A stretch of DNA of 64,000 nt from Bacteroidota bacterium (lineage in GTDB: Bacteria > Bacteroidota > Bacteroidia > Bacteroidales > Paludibacteraceae), in the NCBI GenBank assembly GCA_023391625.1, contig JAEWAN010000027.1:123139-187138 (forward strand), written 5' to 3'. Positions 9,317 through 18,311 of this stretch are shown piece after piece. The position numbers and the translations under genes are program-made. The notes beneath the pieces were generated by a model that was given only the letters and a program-made list of their open reading frames with translations, was not told the DNA's origin and did not search any database. The number at the start of each line of letters is the position of its first letter. Within the stretch, counting starts at the first letter, position 1.

Positions 9317-9387
9317 TGTCTCATGGTGTAATGGTAGCACAACAGGTTTTGGTTCTGTTTGTCCAAGTTCGAATCTTGGTGAGACAA
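9317..9387 (+). tRNA. tRNA-Gln (anticodon UUG)
   Basis: A full cloverleaf can be drawn: acceptor stem TGTCTCA with TGAGACA, D-arm GTG...CAC, anticodon loop TTTTGGT with anticodon TTG, and T-arm CCAAG-TTCGAAT-CTTGG. The CCA end is not encoded. A hairpin terminator follows directly. Confidence 0.95.
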
Positions 9388-9396
9388 CAAAAAATT

Positions 9397-9426
9397 AAAC
9401 GGTTTAACGATTAAACCGTTTTCTCT
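9397..9426 (+). terminator. Intrinsic terminator between the two tRNA-Gln genes
   Basis: The inverted repeat AAACGGTTTAA-CGA-TTAAACCGTTT is followed by a T-rich tract. It would limit read-through from the first tRNA to the second. Confidence 0.75.
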
Positions 9427-9445
9427 TTTAGCTTTACTTACTTAT

Positions 9446-9516
9446 TGTCCCATGGTGTAGTGGTAGCACATCTGACTCTGACTCAGCTAGCCTAGGTTCG
9501 AATCCTGGTGGGACAA
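9446..9516 (+). tRNA. tRNA-Gln (anticodon CUG)
   Basis: The gene is very similar to its neighbour: acceptor TGTCCCA with TGGGACA, D-arm GTG...CAC, anticodon loop CTCTGAC giving CTG, and T-stem CCTAG-TTCGAAT-CCTGG (wobble/mismatch tolerated). The anticodon stem TCTGA/TCAGC has an unpaired outermost base pair (27-43, U opposite C). CCA is not encoded. It is probably a duplicate of the UUG gene that has changed codon specificity. Confidence 0.9.
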
Positions 9517-9523
9517 CTAAAAA

Positions 9524-9576
9524 ATAAAAGCAAGACGGTTGATTATTTCAAAATAATCAACCGTCTTGCTTTTATT
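9524..9576 (+). terminator. Intrinsic terminator after the second tRNA-Gln
   Basis: A long perfect stem (arm about 22 bases, including GCAAGACGGTTGATTATT and its complement) has a very short loop and ends in TTTTATT. Flanking A/T runs make it usable from either side. Confidence 0.85.
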
Positions 9577-9760
9577 ACAAATCACACAATTATTTCACCT
9601 AACCCATTTCCACGATTACCCATTCGTTTCCCCGCTGACACTGAGCTATTCTAAACATAAAATTCAAATTTATTCAACAAACAGAGTCAACACAAACAAG
9701 CTCTTTTTATTACTTCAAAGAAATTATTATTCAATGAAGAATGAATCCCATAATAATACT

Positions 9761-10291
9761 TTAATCAAACATGCAATCATCCACATTTATTTGATACTTT
9801 TCATCTATCAAAACATAATTGTAATTATTTAATTTACACAAATTCAAATTGCGTTCATTCACGTTTTTAAGTTCATCTATATTTAAATCAGCAGGTAATC
9901 TCTTCTCTATTACATTTTCAAAGTTCATAATATCAGAGATATTATTTTCTATGTATTTCCGACTAAATATAAGACATACATACCTTATCTGTTTCAAATA
10001 ATCCAAAGCAAAATCCTTGTCCCAACCAAAAGGAATATAACATCCCTCAATAATCATATTTTGAGAATTTTCAATACAGGTTTTTATTATTTCCCTGACA
10101 ATAGGCCATAAATAATTTGTAAGTTCGGCATCGCTACTTTCCGCAGAAAATTTACACTGCCCACTTCGAATAAGTCCCATTTTCAAATGATCTATTGACA
10201 AATAAGGATATTTGTATTTCTCCAGCAACTTTTGGGCTAACAGTGTTTTCCCGGTATGCGTATCCCCTGCGATTAAAATAACCATAAACAA
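9761..10291 (-). CDS. P-loop kinase-like protein (adenylate-kinase/AAA-like NTPase)
   Basis: This 176-residue protein starts with a beta strand and the Walker A motif GDTHTGKT (about residues 9-16, or 7-14 if translation starts at the Met at 10285). SIDHLKMGLI and IIEGCYIPF follow, the layout of small nucleoside- or sugar-kinase-like P-loop proteins often annotated as adenylate kinase or zeta-toxin-like. No LID domain of true adenylate kinase is seen. The gene stands alone, is very AT-rich and lies next to the tRNA genes, a frequent site of acquired DNA. The substrate is unknown. Confidence 0.7.
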   Translation of the reverse strand: MFMVILIAGDTHTGKTLLAQKLLEKYKYPYLSIDHLKMGLIRSGQCKFSAESSDAELTNYLWPIVREIIKTCIENSQNMIIEGCYIPFGWDKDFALDYLKQIRYVCLIFSRKYIENNISDIMNFENVIEKRLPADLNIDELKNVNERNLNLCKLNNYNYVLIDEKYQINVDDCMFD

Positions 10292-10802
10292 ATTAATAAA
10301 ACATATAAAAAAACACTATATCAAGACAAGACCTTATTAATAAATACCAAGAACCTACTCCACATTCTTTTTAAAACAATTCTCCTAATAACAAAAATAC
10401 AAAAACAATACCACCATTTAGTGACATGTATTCTCCAAAAATCAAGAGTCCCTGCAAATAAGCAGTACACAAATTTACGATATTTTCTTCTTTTCAAGTC
10501 CTACAAACTTTTTTCTTAATTTCAGCCGCCACATACAAGCCAATAGAACGGTTATTCACTTCACATTTTTTCATTCAAGACACCGACTTTTTACATTCAA
10601 GCGATTCTTTTATAGAACCTTCCCTTTTGCATAAGCCTCCATATTCAACATAAGAATATAGTTAAAAAATCCAAATAAAACCATCATATCACACTATCAA
10701 TCTGCGAGATACGTTCTTTTTTATCATGAAAAAAGAGTTTCAAACGGGACTAAATTGTGTTTTAACACAAATTAGTCGTATATTTACGCCCGCAAAAAAA
10801 AG
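10292..10802. other. Gene-free AT-rich stretch
   Basis: About 500 bases separate two divergent genes. No ORF, tRNA or strong hairpin is seen. The only structured signal is the putative promoter near 10755-10786 for the secreted protein gene: TTG near 10755 and TATATTTA at 10779-10786, about 21 bases apart. Confidence 0.5.
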
Positions 10803-11192
10803 ATGAAACAACTATATAAATACTGCTTATTAGGGATATTAATATTGGCTCTCAACCCACTCATGGCGAGCCCAATAGGCTATTATATACCTACACAAAC
10901 AGTATCTTCAGATCATATAGTTCCTGTTCAAAATAATGTCATTCCGGAGACACAAGTATCCGACAATATGCAGTTATCACAATATCTATACTCGCATATT
11001 CCATATGGGGCTATCACAATAGACAACAATTACACCTCTTTCCTATTAAAAGCCTACGTTCGATTACTCTCTTTTTGTGAAATACAAGAAAAGGCAAGCC
11101 AAAACTTTGCCAATCATACCCGAACCATTCATGTTTCTTTATTCGAGCCCATTTTATACTACATCTATGCGCTCGAAAAAATAGTTATTTGA
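10803..11192 (+). CDS. Small secreted hypothetical protein
   Basis: The 129-residue protein has a clear signal peptide (charged start MKQLYK, hydrophobic core, likely cleavage after LMA near residue 22). The mature part is about 107 residues, rich in Tyr, Ile and Thr, without a recognised domain. It has a likely own promoter and lies 86 bases upstream of nuoA, but there is no reason to link it to complex I. Function unknown. Confidence 0.6.
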   Translation: MKQLYKYCLLGILILALNPLMASPIGYYIPTQTVSSDHIVPVQNNVIPETQVSDNMQLSQYLYSHIPYGAITIDNNYTSFLLKAYVRLLSFCEIQEKASQNFANHTRTIHVSLFEPILYYIYALEKIVI

Positions 11193-11278
11193 ACAGGCAC
11201 ATTTCCTTTATTTTCATAAAAAGATTTTGTTGTTTTCTGTTTTTTAATCACAAAAAAAATATCTAAAAACTATAGTGT

Positions 11279-11629
11279 ATGTATTTTACATTATTAATTG
11301 TCGTAGTATTAACGGCTATTACTTTAGTAACGGCTGCGCTTCTTATAGCCAGGCTGATTTCTCCCCGCTCATATAATCCCCAAAAAGGAGAAGCATATGA
11401 ATGTGGTATTCCTACCCGGGGCAAATCACAAATGCAGTTCAAAGTAGGTTATTACTTGTTTGCCATCCTGTTTCTTATGTTTGACGTAGAAACGGTATTC
11501 CTGTTTCCATGGGCTGTAGTTGTTCAGGATTTAGGAGTTGTAGGACTAATCAATGTTTTGTTCTTTTTATTTATTCTTGTGCTGGGACTAGCCTATGCAT
11601 GGAAGAAAGGAGCGTTGGAATGGAAATAA
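11279..11629 (+). CDS. nuoA: NADH-quinone oxidoreductase subunit A
   Basis: This 116-residue inner-membrane subunit has three hydrophobic helices and the conserved loop YECGIP and FDVETVFLFPW, both diagnostic of NuoA. It is the first gene of the nuo operon. Its 3' end overlaps the proposed nuoB start by 10 bases, suggesting translational coupling. Confidence 0.96.
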   Translation: MYFTLLIVVVLTAITLVTAALLIARLISPRSYNPQKGEAYECGIPTRGKSQMQFKVGYYLFAILFLMFDVETVFLFPWAVVVQDLGVVGLINVLFFLFILVLGLAYAWKKGALEWK

Positions 11630-12282
11630 AAAAGCCGAAAATAAAGTCAATGAAATACGAGGATTTCAATAATAACGAATACCTCGAAAACATGGTTAAA
11701 GAGTTAAACGAGAACGGAGTCAATGTTCTTGTTGGCGTTTTAGACGATGTAATAAATTGGGGACGCAGTAATTCCCTTTGGCCATTAACGTTTGCCACCA
11801 GCTGCTGCGGTATTGAATATATGGCAGTCGGAGCGGCTCGTTATGACTTTGCCCGCTTTGGGTTTGAAGTTACCCGCGCCAGTCCGCGTCAGGCAGACTT
11901 TATCATGGTAGCAGGAACTATCACGGACAAAATGGCCCCTGTATTAAAACGATTGTACGATCAGATGGCCGATCCGAAATATGTCATTGCTGTAGGTGCA
12001 TGTGCTGTATCAGGCGGTCCATTCAAAAAATCTTACCACGTATTGAATGGTGTAGATAAAATATTGCCGGTAGATGTTTACATACCGGGATGCCCTCCAA
12101 GACCGGAAGCCATGTTATACGGTATGATGCAATTACAGCGAAAAGTGAAAGTAGAGAAATTCTTTGGCGGTGTAAACAAAAAAGGAACAAAAGAGGATTA
12201 TGAACAGCAGACACAACATCTGGACTGTTCACAGCCCAAAGAATCGGTTTTAGATAACAGTTTAACGGAAAACAAGGAATGA
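11620..12282 (+). CDS. nuoB: NADH-quinone oxidoreductase subunit B
   Basis: With start at 11620 (MEIKKPKIK) the protein is 220 residues. An open frame continues upstream to 11509, but that part overlaps nuoA and has no family similarity. The adjacent cysteines in TSCCGIE plus those in VGACAVSGG and IPGCPPRPE are the four ligands of iron-sulfur cluster N2, which passes electrons to quinone. It sits in the peripheral arm. The stop overlaps the nuoCD start (ATGA). Confidence 0.96.
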   Translation: MEIKKPKIKSMKYEDFNNNEYLENMVKELNENGVNVLVGVLDDVINWGRSNSLWPLTFATSCCGIEYMAVGAARYDFARFGFEVTRASPRQADFIMVAGTITDKMAPVLKRLYDQMADPKYVIAVGACAVSGGPFKKSYHVLNGVDKILPVDVYIPGCPPRPEAMLYGMMQLQRKVKVEKFFGGVNKKGTKEDYEQQTQHLDCSQPKESVLDNSLTENKE

Positions 12283-13907
12283 ATATCACAGAAAAAATAA
12301 CGAGTTATATTCCGGAAGCCCAGATCACAGAAGGCGAATGTGCCACAGTGACCATTCTACCCGCATTACTTCATATTCTGGCCAAAAAACTGCATGATGA
12401 TGAAGAACTTCAGTTCGACTTTTTAAGAAGTCTTACCGGCATGGACTGGGGAGAAGAAGGCTTAGGTGTGGTCTATCATCTGGAATCGACTGTACACGGA
12501 CACCAACTTATTGTAAAGACAACCGCCAATGATAAAAATCATCCGGAATTACCCACTGTATGCGATATCTGGAAAGCTGCGGAACTGAACGAACGTGAAG
12601 TTTATGATTATTTCGGTATTGTTTTTACAGGACATCCTGATATGCGTCGGCTGTATCTGCGCGACGACTGGGAAGGTTATCCGTTACGTAAAGATTTTGA
12701 CGAAAGTAAAGAAATCAACCCTTTACGAATGACAAACGAAGTTACGGTTGATACTACTTCTTCACTGGAAATTGACGAACAGGGCAACACGGTGGAAAAA
12801 GCCCACGTCTTATTTGAAGATGATGAAAACGTCATTAACATAGGGCCTCAACACCCGGCTACGCACGGGGTACTCCGTTTTCGTGTATCATTGGAAGGTG
12901 AAGTCATAAATAAACTGGACGTACACTGTGGATACATACACCGGGGAATAGAAAAAATGTGCGAAAGCCTTACTTATCCTCAAACCCTGGCCCTGACCGA
13001 CCGTCTGGACTATCTGGGAGCAATGCAAAGCCGCCACGCATTGTGTATGTGCGTAGAAAAAGCAATGGGAGTAGAAATACCGGAACGTGTCCAGTACATC
13101 CGTACAATCATGGACGAGTTACAACGTATTGACTCTCACCTGTTATTTTTCTCCACCCTTTGTATGGACCTTGGAGCGCTTACGGCATTTTTCTACGGAT
13201 TCCGCGACAGGGAAAAAATCCTGGATATTTTTGAGGCGACAACCGGAGGACGCTTGATATTGAACTACAACACAATTGGAGGAGTACAAGCCGATATACA
13301 TCCTGATTTTGTAAAAAAAGTCAAGGAATTCATTGCATACATGCGTCCGCAACTGAAAGAATACCATGAGGTTTTCAGCGGCAACATTATAGCACAACAA
13401 CGTATGAAAGGAGTTGGTGTTTTAAGTCGTGAAGATGCCATCTCTTTCGGAACCACAGGAGGCACAGGACGTGCTTCCGGATGGGCTTGCGACGTACGTA
13501 AACGCCACCCGTACGCAATGTATGACAAAGTGGACTTCAAAGAAATTATTTTCCAGGAAGGAGACTGTTTTGCCCGCTACATGGTCCGTATGGATGAAAT
13601 CGTAGAAAGTATGAACATCATCGAACAGTTGATAGATAATATTCCGGAAGGAGACTATCAGGTGAAAATGAAACCTGTCATCAGGGTTCCGGAAGGACGT
13701 TATTATTCTGCTGTTGAAACAAGCCGTGGAGAATTCGGTGTCTACATAGAAAGTCGCGGCGATAAATATCCTTACCGCATGAAATTCCGCAGTACGGGAT
13801 TGCCGCTGGTTTCCTGCCTTGACACTGTTACAAAAGGAGGAAAAATTGCCGACTTAATAGCCATAGGTGGGACACTGGACTATATTGTTCCTGATATTGA
13901 CCGATAA
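12279..13907 (+). CDS. nuoCD: Fused NADH-quinone oxidoreductase subunit C/D
   Basis: The 542-residue fusion carries a NuoC domain (about residues 1-150, with EREVYDYFGIVFTGHPDMRR) joined by an acidic linker to NuoD (about 180-542). NuoD hallmarks are GPQHPATHGVLR, HCGYIHRGIEK, DRLDYLGAM and FGTTGGTGRASG. NuoD forms the quinone-binding cavity with NuoB and NuoH. The fusion is usual in this phylum. The start overlaps the nuoB stop by four bases. Confidence 0.96.
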   Translation: MNITEKITSYIPEAQITEGECATVTILPALLHILAKKLHDDEELQFDFLRSLTGMDWGEEGLGVVYHLESTVHGHQLIVKTTANDKNHPELPTVCDIWKAAELNEREVYDYFGIVFTGHPDMRRLYLRDDWEGYPLRKDFDESKEINPLRMTNEVTVDTTSSLEIDEQGNTVEKAHVLFEDDENVINIGPQHPATHGVLRFRVSLEGEVINKLDVHCGYIHRGIEKMCESLTYPQTLALTDRLDYLGAMQSRHALCMCVEKAMGVEIPERVQYIRTIMDELQRIDSHLLFFSTLCMDLGALTAFFYGFRDREKILDIFEATTGGRLILNYNTIGGVQADIHPDFVKKVKEFIAYMRPQLKEYHEVFSGNIIAQQRMKGVGVLSREDAISFGTTGGTGRASGWACDVRKRHPYAMYDKVDFKEIIFQEGDCFARYMVRMDEIVESMNIIEQLIDNIPEGDYQVKMKPVIRVPEGRYYSAVETSRGEFGVYIESRGDKYPYRMKFRSTGLPLVSCLDTVTKGGKIADLIAIGGTLDYIVPDIDR

Positions 13908-13942
13908 ATTAAAGTGTAAATTATCAAATAATAATAAATAAA

Positions 13943-15019
13943 ATGTTTGATTTTGGTGTAGTTACAAGCTGGATACATGAAATGTTTACGTCAGTAATGC
14001 CATTAGGCCTGGCTATATTCATAGAATGTGTCCTCGTAGGAATATGTATCATGGTTATGTATGCTATCATAGCTATGATCATGATATTCATGGAGCGTAA
14101 AGTATGCGCAGCGTTCCAATGCCGTTTAGGACCTAACCGGGTCGGCCCCTGGGGGATATTTCAACTCTTTGCCGACGTTATAAAAATGCTTATCAAGGAA
14201 ATCATTGAGATACGCCATTCAGATAAGTTTTTATACAACCTGGCCCCATACATCGTTATTCTGGGTTCTATCCTGGCCTTCTCCTGTATACCCATAAGCA
14301 AAGGGCTGGAAGTCCTTGATTTCAATGTAGGTATATTTTTCTTCATGGCCGCCTCATCCATTGGTATCGTAGGTATATTGCTTGCCGGATGGAGTAGTAA
14401 TAACAAGTACTCCCTCATCGGAGCAATGCGAAGCGGTGCTCAAATGATCAGTTATGAGCTTTCCGTCGGACTTTCTATCCTGACCATCGTTGTATTAACA
14501 GACACAATGCAATTCAGTCAGATAGTGGAACGTCAGGCAGACGGCTGGTTTCTGTTTAAAGGTCACATTCCGGCAGTAATTGCTTTCATCATTTACCTGA
14601 TTGCAGGTAATGCCGAAGTAAACCGCGGTCCTTTTGACCTTCCGGAAGCAGAATCCGAATTAACTGCCGGTTACCATACTGAATACTCCGGGATGCATTT
14701 CGGTTTATTCTATCTGGCAGAATTTATGAACTTGTTCATTGTTGCTTCTATCGCAGCAACCATATTCCTGGGCGGCTGGATGCCCCTGCATATTCCGGGT
14801 TGGGAAGGATTCAACCAGGTAATGGATTATATTCCCGGATTTATCTGGTTCTTCGCAAAAGCATTCTTTATCGTATGGTTGCTAATGTGGATCAAATGGA
14901 CATTCCCACGGTTACGTATTGACCAGATTCTACATCTGGAATGGAAAATATTGGTGCCGATAGGTCTGGTTAATCTATTGTTAATGACAATTTGCGTAGT
15001 CTTTGGCTGGCACTTTTAA
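13943..15019 (+). CDS. nuoH: NADH-quinone oxidoreductase subunit H
   Basis: This 358-residue membrane subunit has about eight hydrophobic helices. It carries the family signature ERKVCAAFQCRLGPNRVGPWG after the first helix and the loop EVNRGPFDLPEAESELTAGY, which contributes to the quinone channel entrance. It is in the nuo operon between nuoCD and nuoI. Confidence 0.96.
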   Translation: MFDFGVVTSWIHEMFTSVMPLGLAIFIECVLVGICIMVMYAIIAMIMIFMERKVCAAFQCRLGPNRVGPWGIFQLFADVIKMLIKEIIEIRHSDKFLYNLAPYIVILGSILAFSCIPISKGLEVLDFNVGIFFFMAASSIGIVGILLAGWSSNNKYSLIGAMRSGAQMISYELSVGLSILTIVVLTDTMQFSQIVERQADGWFLFKGHIPAVIAFIIYLIAGNAEVNRGPFDLPEAESELTAGYHTEYSGMHFGLFYLAEFMNLFIVASIAATIFLGGWMPLHIPGWEGFNQVMDYIPGFIWFFAKAFFIVWLLMWIKWTFPRLRIDQILHLEWKILVPIGLVNLLLMTICVVFGWHF

Positions 15020-15030
15020 AACAGGAAGCG

Positions 15031-15498
15031 ATGGAAAATAAAAAATATAACTACTTAGGAAGAATATTCCATGGCATAGCGACATTGCTCATCGGAATGA
15101 AAGTAACATTCATAGAATTCTTCACAAAAAAAACGACAGAAAGATATCCGGAAAACAGGAATACATTGGTAATATCCGACCGCTTCAGAGGTACACTTTA
15201 CATGCCTCTTGATGAAAACGGACATAACAAATGTATTGCATGTGGTCTGTGCGAGTCAAACTGTCCGAATGATACATTAAAACTTGATATAGAAACCGTC
15301 ACTGACGAAGAAACCGGGAAAAAGAAAAAAGTACTGGTTAAATACCAATATGATCTGGGGTCTTGTATGTTCTGCCAGTTATGCGTAAATGCGTGTCCGA
15401 CCAAGGCTATTGCCTTTAACAACCAATTTGAACACGCCGTTTTTGATAAGAGTAAATTAGTTAAAATATTAAATAAAGCTGACAGCCCATTGTCTTGA
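15031..15498 (+). CDS. nuoI: NADH-quinone oxidoreductase subunit I (2x[4Fe-4S] ferredoxin-like)
   Basis: The start is taken at 15031 (MENKKYNYLG), 11 bases after the nuoH stop. An in-frame ATG at 14992 lies within nuoH. The product is 155 residues with two four-cysteine motifs, CIACGLCESNCPND and CMFCQLCVNACPTK, which hold clusters N6a and N6b. Because nuoE, F and G are absent, this subunit may be where an external donor hands electrons to the complex; that is inference. Confidence 0.95.
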   Translation: MENKKYNYLGRIFHGIATLLIGMKVTFIEFFTKKTTERYPENRNTLVISDRFRGTLYMPLDENGHNKCIACGLCESNCPNDTLKLDIETVTDEETGKKKKVLVKYQYDLGSCMFCQLCVNACPTKAIAFNNQFEHAVFDKSKLVKILNKADSPLS

Positions 15499-15514
15499 TA
15501 CAAAATAAAGAATT

Positions 15515-16024
15515 ATGGAAATTACTTTAGATTTAATCGTATTTCTTATACTCGCAGCCTTTATTGTTGTTTCTTCAATTTTGGCTGTAACAACCAAAAG
15601 GATTTTACGTGCAGCCACTTACCTGCTTTTTGTCCTTTTCGGTACGGCTGGTATTTATTTCCAGTTAAATTATTCTTTCTTAGGAGCAGTCCAGCTTCTT
15701 ATTTATGCCGGAGGTATTACAGTACTTTACGTATTCTCCATTCTTTTAACTTCCAGCCAGGGCGACCAGGCAGAGAAGCTAAAGAACTCCAAAATGGTGG
15801 CCGGACTTATAACTTCAGTGGCCGGATTGGGTATTTGCCTTTTCCTGACATTAAAGAATAAATTCATCCCGTCCAGCTTCGAACACGGAGAACTGGATGT
15901 ACATGCAATAGGACACGCACTGGTGGGTGCAGAAAAGTACCAATACATACTTCCCTTTGAAGTAATCAGTATACTATTGCTGGCATGTATTGTCGGAGGT
16001 ATTTTAATTGCAAGAAAAAGATAA
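15515..16024 (+). CDS. nuoJ: NADH-quinone oxidoreductase subunit J
   Basis: The 169-residue membrane subunit has five hydrophobic segments and the conserved third helix AVQLLIYAGGITVLYVF. NuoJ helps couple quinone chemistry to proton pumping. It is 16 bases downstream of nuoI. Confidence 0.94.
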   Translation: MEITLDLIVFLILAAFIVVSSILAVTTKRILRAATYLLFVLFGTAGIYFQLNYSFLGAVQLLIYAGGITVLYVFSILLTSSQGDQAEKLKNSKMVAGLITSVAGLGICLFLTLKNKFIPSSFEHGELDVHAIGHALVGAEKYQYILPFEVISILLLACIVGGILIARKR

Positions 16025-16091
16025 TACAGGTTACAGACCTGGCTAAAGCCACGGTTTATAACCCAATAACTTATAAAGTAAAAATACAGTT

Positions 16092-16400
16092 ATGATACAC
16101 ATGGAATATTATCTGATAGTTTCTACTATCATGATGTTTGCAGGGATCTACGGATTCTTTACCCGGCGTAACCTGCTGGCGATATTGATTTCAGTAGAAC
16201 TTATCCTGAACTCGGTAGACATTAACTTTGCCGTATTCAACCGTTTTCTTTTTCCCGAACAGCTGGAAGGATTTTTCTTCACGATGTTCGCCATCGGAAT
16301 CTCTGCAGCAGAAACAGCAGTTGCCATCGCTATAATCATTAACATCTACCGGAATATACGCAATATTCAGGTTAAAAATATGAACGAATTGAAACATTGA
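16092..16400 (+). CDS. nuoK: NADH-quinone oxidoreductase subunit K
   Basis: This 102-residue protein has three membrane helices. It has the Glu residues in helices 2 and 3 (LISVELILNSVDINF and ISAAETAVAIA) used in proton transfer. Start MIHMEYY is preferred; the Met at 16101 is an alternative. Confidence 0.95.
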   Translation: MIHMEYYLIVSTIMMFAGIYGFFTRRNLLAILISVELILNSVDINFAVFNRFLFPEQLEGFFFTMFAIGISAAETAVAIAIIINIYRNIRNIQVKNMNELKH

Positions 16401-16402
16401 TT

Positions 16403-18292
16403 ATGGAATATACAATATTAATACTAATCCTTCCTTTTGTTTCTTTCCTTCTGTTAGGATTGGCCGGAGGGTGGATGAAGCCTAAAGTAGCCGGAATTAT
16501 CGGTACTACATTTTTAGGAATCGTAACAATACTCTCATACCTGACAGCAATCCAATACTTCGGAGGAGGACGTAACAGTGACGGTATTTTCGCAACATTA
16601 ATTCCTTACAATGCCACCTGGTTGCCATTGGGAGAAACACTCAAAATAGAAATGGGCATCCTGTTAGACCCTATTTCTGTTATGATGCTGGTAGTAATCT
16701 CCACCGTATCACTGATGGTACATATCTACTCCATGGGGTACATGAAAGGAGAAAAAGGATTCCAACGTTATTACGCCTTCCTATCATTGTTTACTATGTC
16801 TATGATGGGGCTGGTAGTGGCAACCAACATTTTCCAGATGTACGTGTTCTGGGAATTGGTAGGGGTATCCAGTTATTTGCTTATCGGATTTTATTATACC
16901 AAACCTGCAGCGATAGCCGCCTCTAAAAAAGCGTTTATTGTTACCCGTTTCGCCGATCTGGGATTCCTTATCGGTATTCTGGTTTACGGTTATTATGCCC
17001 GAACCTTCTCTTTCACTCCTGAAATGCACGCCATCGTTACGGCAGGCAGCATGATTCCATTAGCATTAGGACTTATGTTCATCGGGGGTGCAGGAAAAAG
17101 TGCCATGTTCCCGTTACATATCTGGTTGCCGGATGCAATGGAAGGCCCTACTCCTGTCAGTGCACTGATCCATGCAGCCACCATGGTTGTCGCCGGGGTT
17201 TATTTGGTGGCACGTATGTTCCCGCTATTCATCGGCTTTGCTCCGGAGGTATTACACTGGGCTGGTTACATAGGAGCATTCACAGCCTTATTTGCAGCTG
17301 TTATTGCATGTGTACAAACAGACATCAAACGTGTGCTGGCATTCTCCACCATTTCACAAATCGGTTTTATGATCGTTGCTTTGGGAGTCTGCACTTCTAA
17401 CGATCCTCATGCTGGCGGATTAGGATACATGTCTTCCATGTTCCACCTTTTCACACATGCTATGTTCAAAGCATTGCTCTTCCTTGGAGCCGGAGCCATT
17501 ATCCATGCCGTTCATTCCAACGAAATGAAAGACATGGGAGGATTAAGAAAATACATGCCTGTGACGCATATCACTTTTCTTATCGCCTGTCTGGCTATTG
17601 CCGGAATACCTCCATTCAGCGGTTTTTTCTCTAAAGATGAAATCCTGACCGCTTGTTTCCAGTTCAGTCCGCTTATGGGAATCATCATGACGTTCATCGC
17701 CGCATTAACGGCATTTTATATGTTCCGTTTGTACTATAACATTTTCTGGGGAAAACCTTATCAGGTAAGCGACTCTCATCACACACCACACGAAGCTCCT
17801 GCCAGCATGACTATACCTTTAATATTCCTGGCTGCCGTAACTTGTGTTGCTGGTTTTATTCCTTTCGGAAAGTTCGTAAGCAGCAACGGCGAAGCTTACT
17901 CTATCCACCTGAACATGACAATAGCTATTACCAGCGTTTGCGTAGCAATTGTTGCCATTGCTTTGGCTACTTTCATGTATAAAGGAGAAAAACAAATCTT
18001 AGCCGACAAGCTGGCTGTTAAATTCAAAGGATTGCACAAAGCAGCTTACCACCGGTTCTATATTGATGAAGTATACCAGTTTATTACACATAAAATCATT
18101 TTCAACTGCATATCTACACCAATCGCCTGGTTTGACCGTCATGTTGTGGATGGCTTTATGAACTCCCTTGCCTGGATAACCAATACCACCAGTTACAAAA
18201 TACGTAATCTGCAAAGCGGTAATATCCAGCAATACACTATTGTGTTTTTAAGCGGAGCTTTGATATTAGTTGTGATTTTATTATTGATTTAA
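16403..18292 (+). CDS. nuoL: NADH-quinone oxidoreductase subunit L
   Basis: The 629-residue antiporter-like proton-pumping subunit has many membrane helices. The conserved block FIGGAGKSAMFPLHIWLPDAMEGPTPVSALIHAATMV and a following lysine helix (CVQTDIKRVLAFSTISQIGFM, shown as two parts of one region) are present. The ATG at 16403 is chosen over the in-frame TTG at 16397, which overlaps the nuoK stop. It has the long lateral C-terminal helix region typical of NuoL. Confidence 0.94.
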   Translation: MEYTILILILPFVSFLLLGLAGGWMKPKVAGIIGTTFLGIVTILSYLTAIQYFGGGRNSDGIFATLIPYNATWLPLGETLKIEMGILLDPISVMMLVVISTVSLMVHIYSMGYMKGEKGFQRYYAFLSLFTMSMMGLVVATNIFQMYVFWELVGVSSYLLIGFYYTKPAAIAASKKAFIVTRFADLGFLIGILVYGYYARTFSFTPEMHAIVTAGSMIPLALGLMFIGGAGKSAMFPLHIWLPDAMEGPTPVSALIHAATMVVAGVYLVARMFPLFIGFAPEVLHWAGYIGAFTALFAAVIACVQTDIKRVLAFSTISQIGFMIVALGVCTSNDPHAGGLGYMSSMFHLFTHAMFKALLFLGAGAIIHAVHSNEMKDMGGLRKYMPVTHITFLIACLAIAGIPPFSGFFSKDEILTACFQFSPLMGIIMTFIAALTAFYMFRLYYNIFWGKPYQVSDSHHTPHEAPASMTIPLIFLAAVTCVAGFIPFGKFVSSNGEAYSIHLNMTIAITSVCVAIVAIALATFMYKGEKQILADKLAVKFKGLHKAAYHRFYIDEVYQFITHKIIFNCISTPIAWFDRHVVDGFMNSLAWITNTTSYKIRNLQSGNIQQYTIVFLSGALILVVILLLI

Positions 18293-18311
18293 AACATTAA
18301 GAAAACGAGAT

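Noticed and set aside
9566..9832. 88-codon plus-strand frame after the tRNA genes
   Set aside because: It starts in the terminator, overlaps the kinase-like gene on the other strand and has no gene-like sequence.
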